Assembly (NCBI RefSeq): GCF_039542055.1
Contig: NZ_BAABHK010000010.1
Coordinates: 186,001-250,000, forward strand
Length of the DNA: 64,000 nt
From: Actinoallomurus vinaceus
GTDB taxonomy: Bacteria > Actinomycetota > Actinomycetes > Streptosporangiales > Streptosporangiaceae
Direction of reading: 5' to 3'
Made by a program: the position numbers and the translations under genes. This document shows, one piece after another, positions 15,063 to 23,205 of the stretch (its first letter is position 1; each line of letters begins with the position of its first letter). The notes under the pieces are model-generated. The model made no database searches. It worked only from the letters and a program-made list of their open reading frames with translations, and was not told the origin of the DNA.

Positions 15063-15277
15063 GGCGAAGGAGGACGGGGACCGCAGGTGGCCGTCCCACA
15101 GGCGCTTCGATAGGTGGGTGCGGTGTTACTGCCTGGGGTGGCGGGCGGAGACGCCTTTGACTGTTGACCAGGCGAGATTGGGCGATCTTGGACGGGTAGT
15201 GCCCGAGCAGGCGGACGTGGTCGGTTTCGCCGTCGAATTCGCGGAGTCGCACACCGATGTCGGTGCGCGCTTGTAGG
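15063..15277 (-). pseudogene. tnpA: IS200-type TnpA (HUH transposase) remnant
   Basis: The minus strand reads GVRLREFDGETDHVRLLGHY, then PSKIAQSRLVNS, clearly TnpA. After that the frame shifts (a 2-nt loss) and continues as KGVSARHPRQ, a stop, and HRTHLSKRLWDGHLRSPSSF. The catalytic HUH pair, normally HVH, is HVR here, so the second metal-binding His is lost. Both ends of the gene are missing, including the region with the catalytic Tyr. The relic cannot transpose the element. Confidence 0.75.
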
Positions 15278-15691
15278 GTCACTGGGCGTGAAGCTGGTGG
15301 TGCAGGTGAAGCTGCTGCCGACGCCGGGACAGGCGGCGGCGCTCGCGGCGACCCTGCCCCTGTGCAACGCCGCCGCCAACGACGTGTCGGCGGTCGCTTT
15401 CGCCCAGGGCGTGTTCGCCCGGCAGAAGCTGCAAAAACTCGTCTACGCAGACCTGAAGGCGCGAGGGCTGTCGGCGCAGCCGGCATTACATGTGATCCGT
15501 AAGGTCGCCGACGCCTACACCACCCTGCACGCCCAGATCGAGGCCGGCCTGCTGGGCGGCGAGCACTCGAGTCGGCGCCGCAAAGCCGAGTCCAAGCCCA
15601 TCACCTTCCGGAATGATGCGGCCCAGCCGTTCGATGACCGGTGCCTGTCGTGGCAGATGGACGCCCGGACCATCTCGATCTGGACCACCTC

Positions 15692-15747
15692 AGGCCGCAT
15701 CCGCGGCATCGCCTTCACCAGGCCGCATCCGCGGCATCGCCTTCACC
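15692..15747 (+). repeat. Exact 28-bp tandem duplication in tnpB
   Basis: Positions 15692-15719 and 15720-15747 are identical (beginning AGGCCGCATCCGCGGCATCG). Because 28 is not a multiple of three, the duplication shifts the tnpB frame. Perfect identity indicates a recent event or an assembly artefact. Confidence 0.95.
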
Positions 15748-16439
15748 GGCGAGCCCGGACAGCTCAAATTCCTGGCGGACCACCGCAAGGGCGAAACCGA
15801 CCTGGTGCACCGCGACGGGATGTTCTTGCTGAACGCGACCTGTGAGGTCGAGGAGGCCCCGCAGTTCGAGCCTGCCGATTGGATCGGGGTGGATCGGGGG
15901 ATCGTGAACCTGGCCACCACCTCCGACGGCGACAACCACCAGGGCACGGGCCTGCAGCGCTATCGCAGGCGCCATGCCAGGCTGCGCACCGAACTGCAGG
16001 CCAAGAAAGCCGCGGGAAGCCGCTCAGCCGCCCGCCGCCTGGCCCGCCGGTCAGCGCGGGAGACGCGGCACGCCTCGAACGAGAACCACAAGATCAGCAA
16101 ACAGATTGTGGCCGATGCCCGACGCACCGAACGCGGTATCGCACTCGAAGAACTCAGTGGGATCCGCGATCGGGTACGGCTCAGGCGGCACCAGCGGGCC
16201 ACACTCTCTACCTGGCCGTTCCACCAACTCGGTGAGTTCCTCCAGTACAAGGCCCTGCGGGCCGGGGTGCCTTTCGTAGAGGTGGACCCGGCCTACACCT
16301 CCCAGCAGTGTCCCGTGCCCTGGTGCGGGCACACCAAGAAGGCCAACCGGCCCGACCGCGATACCTTCCGTTGCCGTCGATGCGGGTTCGCTGGCCCCGC
16401 CGACGTCATCGCCGCCACCAACATCCGGCAACGGGCGTG

Positions 16440-16590
16440 CGTGGCGTGGGCATTCGTCAGCATGCCCGTCCCTGACCCCACCATCAGGGGGAAGGGAGAT
16501 GCGACCCCGGCACGACAACCAGCCGCGACGGGGAGCGCAACAAGGCGTGAACACCCGAGCCCCAAGCCCGGCCATTCACGGCCGAGAAGC
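16440..16590 (+). ncRNA. Possible omega-RNA (reRNA) region at the tnpB 3' end
   Basis: In this IS group the guide RNA scaffold overlaps the 3' end of tnpB and ends at the right border of the element, with the guide taken from flanking DNA. The C-terminal tail here (after NIRQRA) is not conserved protein, and the DNA ends in the hairpin at 16569-16584. The position is inferred from the family, not from transcription data. Confidence 0.35.
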
Positions 16591-17259
16591 TGACCTTCTC
16601 CACCCCTTTCAACGCGACGGTGTTCATGATCATGGGCGGCGCCGCCTACCTGGGCTGGCTGCTGACCTTCGGGACAGGGATCTTCCTGGTGGTACAGCGC
16701 CGGATGGACCGGGTCATGACATGGGCGATAGCACTCGGATTGGTCATCTCGCTCGCTGGTCTGTCCGTCGGCTACCTGATGACGGCTCCCACTCCGGACC
16801 AGGCGCACGAGCTTGCCGAAGGACTGCACCTGTCCACGATCGGCGCGCACAGCGTCGGCGCGCCGGACGGCGGTTCCGGCATGCCGGTGACCGGCTGGGC
16901 GACCGGCTCGGGTGACCTGCGGGTGGCGCATTTCATCGGCCTGCACGCCCTGCAGGTGCTCCCGCTGATCGCGATCGGCCTGCGCATGCTCTCTCGCCGG
17001 TTCTCCGTGCTGGCGAGCACCACCACCCGCGCGGCCCTGGTGATCACCGCGGCATCGAGTTACGCGGGGCTCACCGGATTGACACTGTGGCAGGCGCAGC
17101 GCGGACAGGCCCTCATCCACCCTGACAGCTCGACACTCGGTGCCCTCGCGGCTCTCGGCTTGTGCGGTCATGATCCTGGCCGTATCCGCCCGGCGGTTCA
17201 AGGCGCCTTCCGGACAGCGACTCACCGCCGCCTCGGCCAGGTCGTACGCCGGTCGGTGA
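16591..17259 (+). pseudogene. Membrane protein gene truncated by the IS, with a second frameshift
   Basis: Right after the IS border the frame reads KLTFSTPFNATVFMIMGGAA, an internal part of a multi-pass membrane protein that normally begins with roughly 100 more residues. Three to four membrane helices and the family-like GDLRVAHFIGLHALQVLPL follow. Near 17157 an extra base shifts the frame: skipping one G restores a helix and tail (ACAVMILAVSARRFKAPSGQ) ending at TGA 17257. The gene therefore carries two lesions. Its function is unknown. Confidence 0.65.
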
Positions 17260-17344
17260 ACGGCGCAGATGCCGGGCTGCCCGGTGGTTGAGCGGGTAAT
17301 GGAAGACTGTCGCTGATCGCCGCATCACGCTTGGGAGCCGAAGC

Positions 17345-18214
17345 ATGGAACTCACCGCGGAACCCTGTTCGCCGGTACGGGTCGAGCACGCCGAGGGGCC
17401 GTTCTGGTACGGAGACCGGCTCGGCTGGGTCGACATCATGGCCGGGCGGCTGTGGCTGGCCGGCTTCGACGGCAAGACGCTCACCGACCCGCGTTCGCTG
17501 GAGGTGGACCGCCCGCTCGGCGCCGCCGTGCCCCGGGTCCTGGGCGGGTGGGTCATCGCCGCGGGCACCTGTTTCATGGAGCTGGACGAGGACGGCCGGG
17601 CGACGGCCCTGACCGGCGACCTGGCCGACGCCTCCACGATCCGGATGAACGACGGCAAGTGCGACCCGGCGGGGCGGTTCTGGGCCGGCACGATGGCGTT
17701 CGACGAGACGCCCGGGGCCGGCTCGCTGTTCGTCTTCGACGGGTCGATCCGCACGGTGCTGGACGGTGTCACGATCTCGAACGGGCTCGGCTGGAGTCCC
17801 GACCACCGCACCATGTACTACATCGACACGCCGACCGGGCAGGTCGACGCGTTCGACTACGACCTGGAGAGCGGCGCGGCCACGAACCGCAGGCGGTTGT
17901 TCACCGTCGAGGGCGGCCACCCGGACGGCATGAGCGTCGACGACGAGGGCTACCTGTGGGTGGCCCTGTGGGGCGGCGGCGCCGTGCACCGCTACGACCC
18001 GTCCGGGCGCCTGGTGACGACGGTCCGGCTGCCGGTGACGAACGTCTCGAGCTGCTGCTTCGGCGGCACCGACCGGTCGACGCTGTTCATCACGACGTCC
18101 CAGCAGGGCCTCTCCGCGGAGCAGCGCGAGGCCGAGCCGGACGCCGGCCGGATCTTCCGCGTCGACCCGGGCGTCTCCGGCCCGGTCGCCACGCCCTTCA
18201 CGGCCGCTCGCTGA
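17345..18214 (+). CDS. SMP-30/gluconolactonase family protein
   Basis: The 289-residue protein is a six-bladed beta-propeller lactonase of the SMP-30/LRE family, which hydrolyses sugar lactones in a metal-dependent way. Seen features are the metal-ligand Glu in EHAEGPFWY (about residue 18), RMNDGKCDPAGRFWAGTM (about 100-117), SNGLGWSPD (about 143-151) with its Asn ligand, and HPDGMSVDDEG with its Asp near 196. GGGAGCC sits before the ATG. A strong hairpin follows the gene. It may act in sugar-acid metabolism but stands alone here. Confidence 0.93.
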   Translation: MELTAEPCSPVRVEHAEGPFWYGDRLGWVDIMAGRLWLAGFDGKTLTDPRSLEVDRPLGAAVPRVLGGWVIAAGTCFMELDEDGRATALTGDLADASTIRMNDGKCDPAGRFWAGTMAFDETPGAGSLFVFDGSIRTVLDGVTISNGLGWSPDHRTMYYIDTPTGQVDAFDYDLESGAATNRRRLFTVEGGHPDGMSVDDEGYLWVALWGGGAVHRYDPSGRLVTTVRLPVTNVSSCCFGGTDRSTLFITTSQQGLSAEQREAEPDAGRIFRVDPGVSGPVATPFTAAR

Positions 18215-18226
18215 CCGTCGTCCCTG

Positions 18227-18266
18227 CCGTCCCGTCACAGAGGACAGATCCCTTCCGACGGGACGG
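18227..18266 (+). terminator. Hairpin terminator after the lactonase gene
   Basis: CCGTCCCGTC pairs perfectly with GACGGGACGG across a 20-nt loop, 13 bp after the stop. There is no T-run, as is usual in high-GC actinomycetes. Confidence 0.5.
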
Positions 18267-18401
18267 CCCGCGACGCGCCGACCGGCCCGGACCGCTCCCG
18301 CGGCACCCAGGACTTCCAGGACCCCAGGGCCCGGGCACGCGTAGGTCATCGGCCAAGGTGCCCCGGGCCGATGAACACCGGTGATCAGCGGCCGACTGCC
18401 C

Positions 18402-19469
18402 TCAGCGCAGAGCGAACCGGCCGATCGGCGGGCGGCCGTCGACCAGGTCGGCGGCCAGCTCGCCGATCAGCGGCGTGAACTTCGCGCCGTGTCCGGAACA
18501 GGCGGAGCAGACCACGAACGGGCCGCGGCGGTCGAGGACGAAGTCCTCGTTCGGTGTCGAGGTGTAAAGGCAGGTCAGCTCCGAGCGCGGGACCGGGTCG
18601 AGGCCGGGGAGCCACGCGCGCGCGTACGCGACCGCTCGCTCCCGGGCGGCCGGGTCGACGGTGAAGTCCCGGTCGTCCGCGGTCGTCACCGCGCCGTTCA
18701 CGTGCTCGCCGACCTTGAAGTACGACCCCTCCGGCAGCGCGTAGATGTCGAGGGACGTCTCACCGTGCACGACCGTGGGCCACGGGCCGGGGTCCTTGCG
18801 GTCGAAGAAGAAGACCTGCTGCTGGGTCACGGTGAGCGGCGGGAGCGGCACCAGGCCGTCGAGCAGCGGACCGGTCCAGCCGCCCGCCGCGACCACGACC
18901 GTACGGGCGCGCCAGGTCCCGGAGTCGGTGATGAGGGTCACACCCTCCGCATCCGGCTTCAGGGCCCGGATCGGGGTGTCGTACGCGACGTGCGCCCCGG
19001 CGTCGGCGGCCAGACGGACCATGGCGGCCATCGCCGCCTCCGGGTCGAGGACACCGCCCTCCGGGTCGAAGACCACAGGGCCCTCGAAGCGGATTCCGGG
19101 CCAGCGGCGGGCCGCCTCGGCCCGGTCCAGCAGCTCGGCGGCGACGCCGTGCTCCTGGAGCAGGGCCGCCATGCGCTCGGGTTCGCGGGCGGGGCCGTGA
19201 TCGACGCCGCCGGTCCGGGTCAGGAGGCGCTCCCCGGCCTGCTCTCCAAGCTCCTCCCACAGCCGCCCCGCCCGGCCGGTCAACTCGACGTACAGCGGGT
19301 CGAGGTAGGCGCGGCGGAAGATCCGGGCGCGGCCGTGCGAGCTGCCGCGCCGGTGGCCCGGCCCGTACGCCTCGAAGGCGGCGACGCTCCGTCCGCGCCG
19401 GCTCACCGCCCACGCCACGGCGGATCCCGCCAGTCCGAGCCCCACGATCGCCACGTCGATGTCGTCCAT
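18402..19469 (-). CDS. FAD-dependent oxidase, sarcosine/N-methyltryptophan oxidase-like
   Basis: The 355-residue protein has an N-terminal FAD-binding motif (VAIVGLGLAGSAVAW, residues about 6-20), the SSHGRARIFRRAY region typical of monomeric sarcosine and N-methyl-amino-acid oxidases, and the C-terminal CSGHGAKFTPLIGELAADL containing the flavin-interacting segment. In this family a Cys near the end (CSACSGHG) is the covalent FAD attachment site. The likely reaction is oxidative demethylation of an N-methyl amino acid, giving H2O2. ATG 19469 has GGGG just upstream; ATG 19481 is an alternative. It is divergent from the methyltransferase-like gene. Confidence 0.9.
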   Translation of the reverse strand: MDDIDVAIVGLGLAGSAVAWAVSRRGRSVAAFEAYGPGHRRGSSHGRARIFRRAYLDPLYVELTGRAGRLWEELGEQAGERLLTRTGGVDHGPAREPERMAALLQEHGVAAELLDRAEAARRWPGIRFEGPVVFDPEGGVLDPEAAMAAMVRLAADAGAHVAYDTPIRALKPDAEGVTLITDSGTWRARTVVVAAGGWTGPLLDGLVPLPPLTVTQQQVFFFDRKDPGPWPTVVHGETSLDIYALPEGSYFKVGEHVNGAVTTADDRDFTVDPAARERAVAYARAWLPGLDPVPRSELTCLYTSTPNEDFVLDRRGPFVVCSACSGHGAKFTPLIGELAADLVDGRPPIGRFALR

Positions 19470-19542
19470 GCCCCGAATCATGCCTGCATAGAGGCTCGCG
19501 CTACGATATTTGCAGAATACAGATAAACCGTGGGAGGACTCG

Positions 19543-19605
19543 GTGACCCACCTCCGCCCCACCGCGACACGCGTCGCGGACACCGGCCGAACGGCACCAC
19601 GATGA
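19543..19605 (+). CDS. Possible 20-residue leader peptide
   Basis: GTG 19543 has GGGAGG 5 nt upstream and opens 20 codons (VTHLRPTATRVADTG...) ending in a TGA that overlaps the next gene's ATG as ATGA. The downstream gene has no RBS of its own, so it would depend on translation of this leader. The peptide may instead be an accidental frame. Confidence 0.4.
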   Translation: MTHLRPTATRVADTGRTAPR

Positions 19606-20135
19606 GCACGCCCGCAGCCGCCGCCTTCGGCTGTTCCGGGCTCGACGACGCGACTCTCGGCGCGCTTCTCACCAAGGCCGCCGCCCAGCGGACCGCGCCC
19701 GTACGGCTGATCGGCTCGGGCCTCCATGACCTGGCCGCCGGGCTCATCGCCGACGGCGTTCCGGTCGAGACCTCCGTTCCGCACCGGCGCGACGCCCACA
19801 CCCTGCGCCGGGCGGTGCGCCACGCCGGTGGCAGCGCCCCGGCGCTCGACGTCGGAGAGCTCGACATCGACCTGCCGTTCCCCGATTCGAGCCTGGCCGT
19901 GCTCGTCTGCCGCCTCGACCCGAAGACCTTTCCGTTCCCGCGCCATACCGTCCGCGAGCTGGGCCGGGTCCTCGCCCCGGACGGCCTGGTCGTGGTGCTC
20001 CCCGGAGACCGGACGTCCTGGCCCGCGAGCCTGGTCGACGCGTGGGCCGCGGCGGCCGGGCTCGCGCCGCCCGACGAGCGTGCGACGGGCGGCGCGCTGC
20101 CGTTCGCCGGCGCGGTCTACCAGGCACGACACTGA
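19602..20135 (+). CDS. Methyltransferase-like protein
   Basis: This 177-residue protein has only the C-terminal half of a class I methyltransferase pattern (LPFPDSSLAVLVCRLD, then HTVRELGRVLAPDGLVVVLP at about 118-137). The N-terminal part lacks a glycine-rich SAM motif (it reads RLIGSGLHDLAAGL), so SAM binding is doubtful. The ATG overlaps the stop of a short leader frame; a longer in-frame GTG start at 19530 is possible but would antagonise the RBS. It converges with the LLM gene, with a strong hairpin between them. Confidence 0.6.
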   Translation: MSTPAAAAFGCSGLDDATLGALLTKAAAQRTAPVRLIGSGLHDLAAGLIADGVPVETSVPHRRDAHTLRRAVRHAGGSAPALDVGELDIDLPFPDSSLAVLVCRLDPKTFPFPRHTVRELGRVLAPDGLVVVLPGDRTSWPASLVDAWAAAAGLAPPDERATGGALPFAGAVYQARH

Positions 20136-20153
20136 CCACCGACCGTGGCACAC

Positions 20154-20182
20154 GGTGCGCCGCCGTCGACCGGCGGCGCACC
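20154..20182. terminator. Bidirectional hairpin between convergent genes
   Basis: GGTGCGCCGCCG and its perfect complement form a 12-bp stem with a 5-nt loop. It lies between the ends of the methyltransferase-like and LLM genes and can serve both strands. Confidence 0.65.
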
Positions 20183-20201
20183 GGAGCCGTCTCGATGCGC
20201 G

Positions 20202-21074
20202 CTAAAGATCCGCCACGGCCGGGATGACGTCGGCGCCGATCGCCTCGAGCGGCGTGACACGCCAGACGTCGGCCACGCCGCCGATCACCGAGTCGATGCC
20301 GAGCTCGGCCAGCTTCCCGAGCGTGTCGACGATCTCGCCCGTCTTCTCGCCCTTCTCGCCCGGGTCGAAGCGGAAGATGACGGTCTTCTCGATCTCGTCG
20401 TAGTCGCGCCCCTCCGCCGCGCAGTGCTCGCGCAGCACGTCGAGCTTGTGAGCCAGCTCCGGACCGGGGAACAGGTTGCACGCCTGGGCGTACCGGGCGA
20501 CGAACCGCAGCGTCTTCCGCTCACCCGACCCGCCGACCATGATCGGCGGGTGCGGTCGCGACAGCGCCTGCGGCGAGTTGAGCGTGCGTTCGAGACCGTA
20601 GTGCCGCCCCTCGTACGGCGCGTCGCCGTCGTCCCACATCCGCAGGCAGATCTGCAGCGTCTCCTCCAGACGCTCGAAGCGCTCGGCCACCGGTGGGAAG
20701 GACAGACCGAGGCCGCGTGCCTCTTCCTCGTTCCAGGCCGCGCCGATGCCCAGCTCGGCCCGGCCGCCGGACAGCACGTCGAGCGTCGTCACGATCTTGG
20801 CGAGCAGCCCCGGTGGCCGGTAGACAGCCCCGGTGACGAGGGTGAGCAACCGGGCGCGGGACGTGTGCGCGGCCAGGAAACCGAGCGTGGTGTACGCCTC
20901 GAGCATGGCGTTCTCGGCCGGTCCGACCATGCTGATCTGGAAGACGTGGTCCATCACCGCGATCCGGTTGAAGCCCGCGTCGTCCGCCGTGCGCGCGACC
21001 CGGGCCAGGTCCGCGCCGAGGGTGGACGGCCCGCCGGGCCAGGTGAAGTCTGGAATCTGAAGTCCGATCTTCAT
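20202..21074 (-). CDS. F420-dependent LLM class oxidoreductase
   Basis: The 290-residue protein has the luciferase-like TIM barrel typical of F420-dependent enzymes: MKIGLQIPDF at the start, VMDHVFQI near 38, LGIGAAWNEEE near 110 and PIMVGGSGERKTLRF near 180. Members transfer hydride between F420 and a wide range of substrates. ATG 21074 has GGAGGTG upstream. The presence of an F420 enzyme fits an actinomycete. The neighbours do not reveal its substrate. Confidence 0.92.
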   Translation of the reverse strand: MKIGLQIPDFTWPGGPSTLGADLARVARTADDAGFNRIAVMDHVFQISMVGPAENAMLEAYTTLGFLAAHTSRARLLTLVTGAVYRPPGLLAKIVTTLDVLSGGRAELGIGAAWNEEEARGLGLSFPPVAERFERLEETLQICLRMWDDGDAPYEGRHYGLERTLNSPQALSRPHPPIMVGGSGERKTLRFVARYAQACNLFPGPELAHKLDVLREHCAAEGRDYDEIEKTVIFRFDPGEKGEKTGEIVDTLGKLAELGIDSVIGGVADVWRVTPLEAIGADVIPAVADL

Positions 21075-21120
21075 CGGATCACCTCCACCCGCGATCCTGT
21101 CACGCGGCGGTGCGGATCTC

Positions 21121-21630
21121 TCACCCGCTTCCGACCGGAACCTCGATGAACCCCATCGACTCGTACAGCGCGCGGGCACGGGTGTTCTGGCCGGTCACGG
21201 CGAGGGAGAGCCGGTCGTACCCCTGCTCCACCAGCGACCCCATCACCGCCTCGATCAGCCGCCGGGCCAGCCCCCGGCCGGTGTGGGACGGCGCCGTGAA
21301 GACGAACGCCAGCAGGGGTACCTCCCGCCAGACCGTCACCAGGGCGGCCGCGACGGGGCGGCCGCCCTCCTCGGCCACGAAGGACGCCTCCGGCAGGAAC
21401 GGCCCGTACTCGCCGTCGAAGGTGAGCCGGACCTCCTCGGTGGCCGACGGGACACCGTCCCCGACGTCCCGCTCGTCCGGTGTCCCCTGGTAGGCGTCCC
21501 ACATCAGGGCGCCGAGCAGCGGGATGTCCCCGCGGGTCGGCGACCGGAACGAATGGTCCATCCGCACCCGGATCCCGTACAGCGACGCGTCGAGCCGGTA
21601 CCGCATCGGCTCCGCCGGAGGGTGAGTCAC
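21121..21630 (-). CDS. GNAT family N-acetyltransferase
   Basis: The 169-residue protein shows the acetyl-CoA-binding core FTAPSHTGRGLARRLIEAVM (residues about 112-131; motif R/Q-x-x-G-x-G/A) and the terminal N-T-R-A-R-A-L-Y-E-S-M-G-F motif of GNAT enzymes. It acetylates an unknown amine. The start is GTG 21630; the first roughly 25 residues are weakly conserved and a later ATG is possible. It is separated by 9 bp from the GyrI-like gene upstream and may be the last gene of a MerR-GyrI-GNAT operon. Confidence 0.9.
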   Translation of the reverse strand: MTHPPAEPMRYRLDASLYGIRVRMDHSFRSPTRGDIPLLGALMWDAYQGTPDERDVGDGVPSATEEVRLTFDGEYGPFLPEASFVAEEGGRPVAAALVTVWREVPLLAFVFTAPSHTGRGLARRLIEAVMGSLVEQGYDRLSLAVTGQNTRARALYESMGFIEVPVGSG

Positions 21631-21639
21631 AGATCGAGA

Positions 21640-22203
21640 CTAGGCGGCGCGGGCCGGCTGGCGAAGGATCGTGCGCATCTTCTCCGGGTCGCTCTCCCGG
21701 ATGTCGGACAGGTAGATCTCATGGTGCAGGCCGTTCGGCACCAGCCGGGCTTCCGTCATCAGGGCGTCCATCCGCGCGAGGCTCCGCGGCTCGTCGGCGT
21801 ACGGCCCCCGGTGCAGGATCTGGACGCAGCGCCCCTCGGTGAAGGTGACGAGCTGGACGCGCGCTGCGGCCGGGTGCGGGGCGGCCTGCCTCGCCTCGTC
21901 GTACCAGGCGTCCTCCACCGTCTCCGGGAGCCGGACGAACAGGTGCCATCGCCACTCGTCGCGGGGGACGTCGAGCGGCGGCCGTTCGTCCTCGACCCAC
22001 CATCGGCCCTCGAGCGGAGGCAGGTCGAAACCCCGCCCGTTCCGGGCGGCCAGGCCGCACAGACTGCCGGCGACGGCGTACAGCGCCTCGATGCTCGTCA
22101 TGTGCTCCGGCCCGCCGGGCTCTCCTACTCCCGAGACGGACAGTCCCCGTACCGGCCCGAACTCCACGAGTTCGGGTTCTTCGGCGGCCTCGTAGCGGTT
22201 CAT
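21640..22203 (-). CDS. GyrI-like small-molecule-binding domain protein
   Basis: This 187-residue protein is a stand-alone GyrI-like (SBP/SHS2) domain with the typical LVTFTEGRCVQILHRGPYAD (about residues 113-132) and the C-terminal HHEIYLSDIRESDPEKMRTI region. GyrI-like proteins bind hydrophobic drugs or hydrolyse them. The ATG overlaps the stop of the MerR gene as ATGA and has GGAGGAAT upstream, so the two are coupled. The MerR partner itself ends in a related domain. Confidence 0.9.
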   Translation of the reverse strand: MNRYEAAEEPELVEFGPVRGLSVSGVGEPGGPEHMTSIEALYAVAGSLCGLAARNGRGFDLPPLEGRWWVEDERPPLDVPRDEWRWHLFVRLPETVEDAWYDEARQAAPHPAAARVQLVTFTEGRCVQILHRGPYADEPRSLARMDALMTEARLVPNGLHHEIYLSDIRESDPEKMRTILRQPARAA

Positions 22204-23099
22204 GCGTATTCCTCCAGTCGGATCATCAGGTGGGTCACGAGCCGCTCCGGTGGCGTGCTCGTGGGGTCGGAGACGTAGACCTCCCGCAGCGGCCCGACCG
22301 GCGTGTGCCCCCGGTCGCCCGTCCAGGCCAGGAGCGCGTGCGCGGTGAGGTCGATCTGGTCGTACGGCCCGACATGGGTCGCCGACGCGAACAGCCCGCC
22401 GGGCAGGACGTCCGCCGACGTGCCGGCGACGGCCGTGTCCGTCTCGGCGGTGACGGACACGACGATCTCCGGCGTGAGGTCGAGCGGGAACAGCCCGATC
22501 AGTGCCGGGCCAGCCCCACTGGATGCCGTCAGCGCCAGACCTGGATCGGTCTCGGCCTCCCGGAGCGTCCCGCCCGGACCGGTCCCGCCGGACGTCAACG
22601 CGCCGCCCGGACCGGCCCCGGCGGACGCCTCCGTGAGCGCGCCGATCAGGCGGGTCACGCACGCCGACGTCACCGCGCCGATCCGGTCCCACGTCGCGAC
22701 GTCCCGTACGACCGCCACCCGCCGGGCCGGTTCGCGGACCAGGCTCACGGGAGGGCGGGGCAGCCCGTCGGCGAGGATTCGCTCCAGTGCCGTGAGGTTG
22801 CGGCGGCGGCGTGCGAGGTCGGCCTCCATCGCGTCCCGTACGCCGCCCAAGGCGCCGGTCCCTTCGGCCAGCACCTGACCGATCACCGGGAGCGGCACGT
22901 CGAGTGAGCGCAGCAGGCCGATGGCGAGGGCGGCGGGGGCCTGGTCGGGCCGGTAGTGCCGGTACCCCGTGTCCGGGTCGACGTGGGCCGGGGTGAGCAA
23001 CCCCAGGTCGTCGTAGTTGCGCAGCTGTTTGACGCTGAGCCGGCACAGCCGGGCGAACCGCCCGATCGGCAGGTATCCCTCGTTCACGGGCATCAGCAT
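22200..23099 (-). CDS. MerR-family regulator with C-terminal GyrI-like effector domain
   Basis: The 299-residue protein has a MerR winged HTH (LPIGRFARLCRLSVKQLRNY, residues about 9-28, then DPDTGYRHYRPDQ), a dimerisation helix (DAMEADLARRRRNLTALERI) and a GyrI-like ligand domain (VVSVTAETDTAVAG, then ATHVGPYDQIDLTAHALLAW). This is a BmrR/TipA-like multidrug-sensing layout. A Gly/Ala/Thr-rich linker (about 173-215) is unusually long. A GAGGGAGG precedes ATG 23099; ATG 23093 is also possible. It likely controls its own operon. Confidence 0.92.
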   Translation of the reverse strand: MLMPVNEGYLPIGRFARLCRLSVKQLRNYDDLGLLTPAHVDPDTGYRHYRPDQAPAALAIGLLRSLDVPLPVIGQVLAEGTGALGGVRDAMEADLARRRRNLTALERILADGLPRPPVSLVREPARRVAVVRDVATWDRIGAVTSACVTRLIGALTEASAGAGPGGALTSGGTGPGGTLREAETDPGLALTASSGAGPALIGLFPLDLTPEIVVSVTAETDTAVAGTSADVLPGGLFASATHVGPYDQIDLTAHALLAWTGDRGHTPVGPLREVYVSDPTSTPPERLVTHLMIRLEEYA

Positions 23100-23205
23100 G
23101 GTCCCTCCCTCAATGGGAGAGTCCAGCCCGGAGCCAAGCGCTCTCCTGAAGCCCCGCCCCGGAACGGTCGCCACGCATGCCCTGGAAACCCGTAATGTCG
23201 CATCC

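Larger units (their letters stand above)
15063..16593. mobile_element. Degenerate IS200/IS605-type element
   Basis: The element has a divergent tnpA relic on the left (minus strand) and a tnpB on the right (plus strand). Both are inactivated. The right end carries a short hairpin (CGGCC-ATTCAC-GGCCG, 16569-16584) just before the tnpB stop, as expected for this group, whose ends use subterminal hairpins and lack terminal inverted repeats. The left side joins an ASCH gene fragment and the right side a membrane-protein gene without its 5' part, so the element marks a rearrangement or deletion point. Confidence 0.8.
15288..16593 (+). pseudogene. tnpB: IS200/IS605 TnpB, frameshifted by a 28-bp duplication
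   Basis: Removal of one copy of a 28-bp tandem duplication (15692-15747) gives one 425-codon TnpB. It then has the N-terminal helical domain (MKLVVQVKLLPTPGQ), the RuvC residues Asp in GVDRGI (about 15892), Glu in ALEELSGI (about 16146) and Asp in GPADVIAATNI (about 16404), and a four-Cys zinc ribbon (CPVPWCGH ... FRCRRCG). TnpB is an omega-RNA-guided DNA nuclease. As it stands, translation from the GTG at 15288 runs out of frame and ends at 15845. The second part is intact. Confidence 0.85.
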
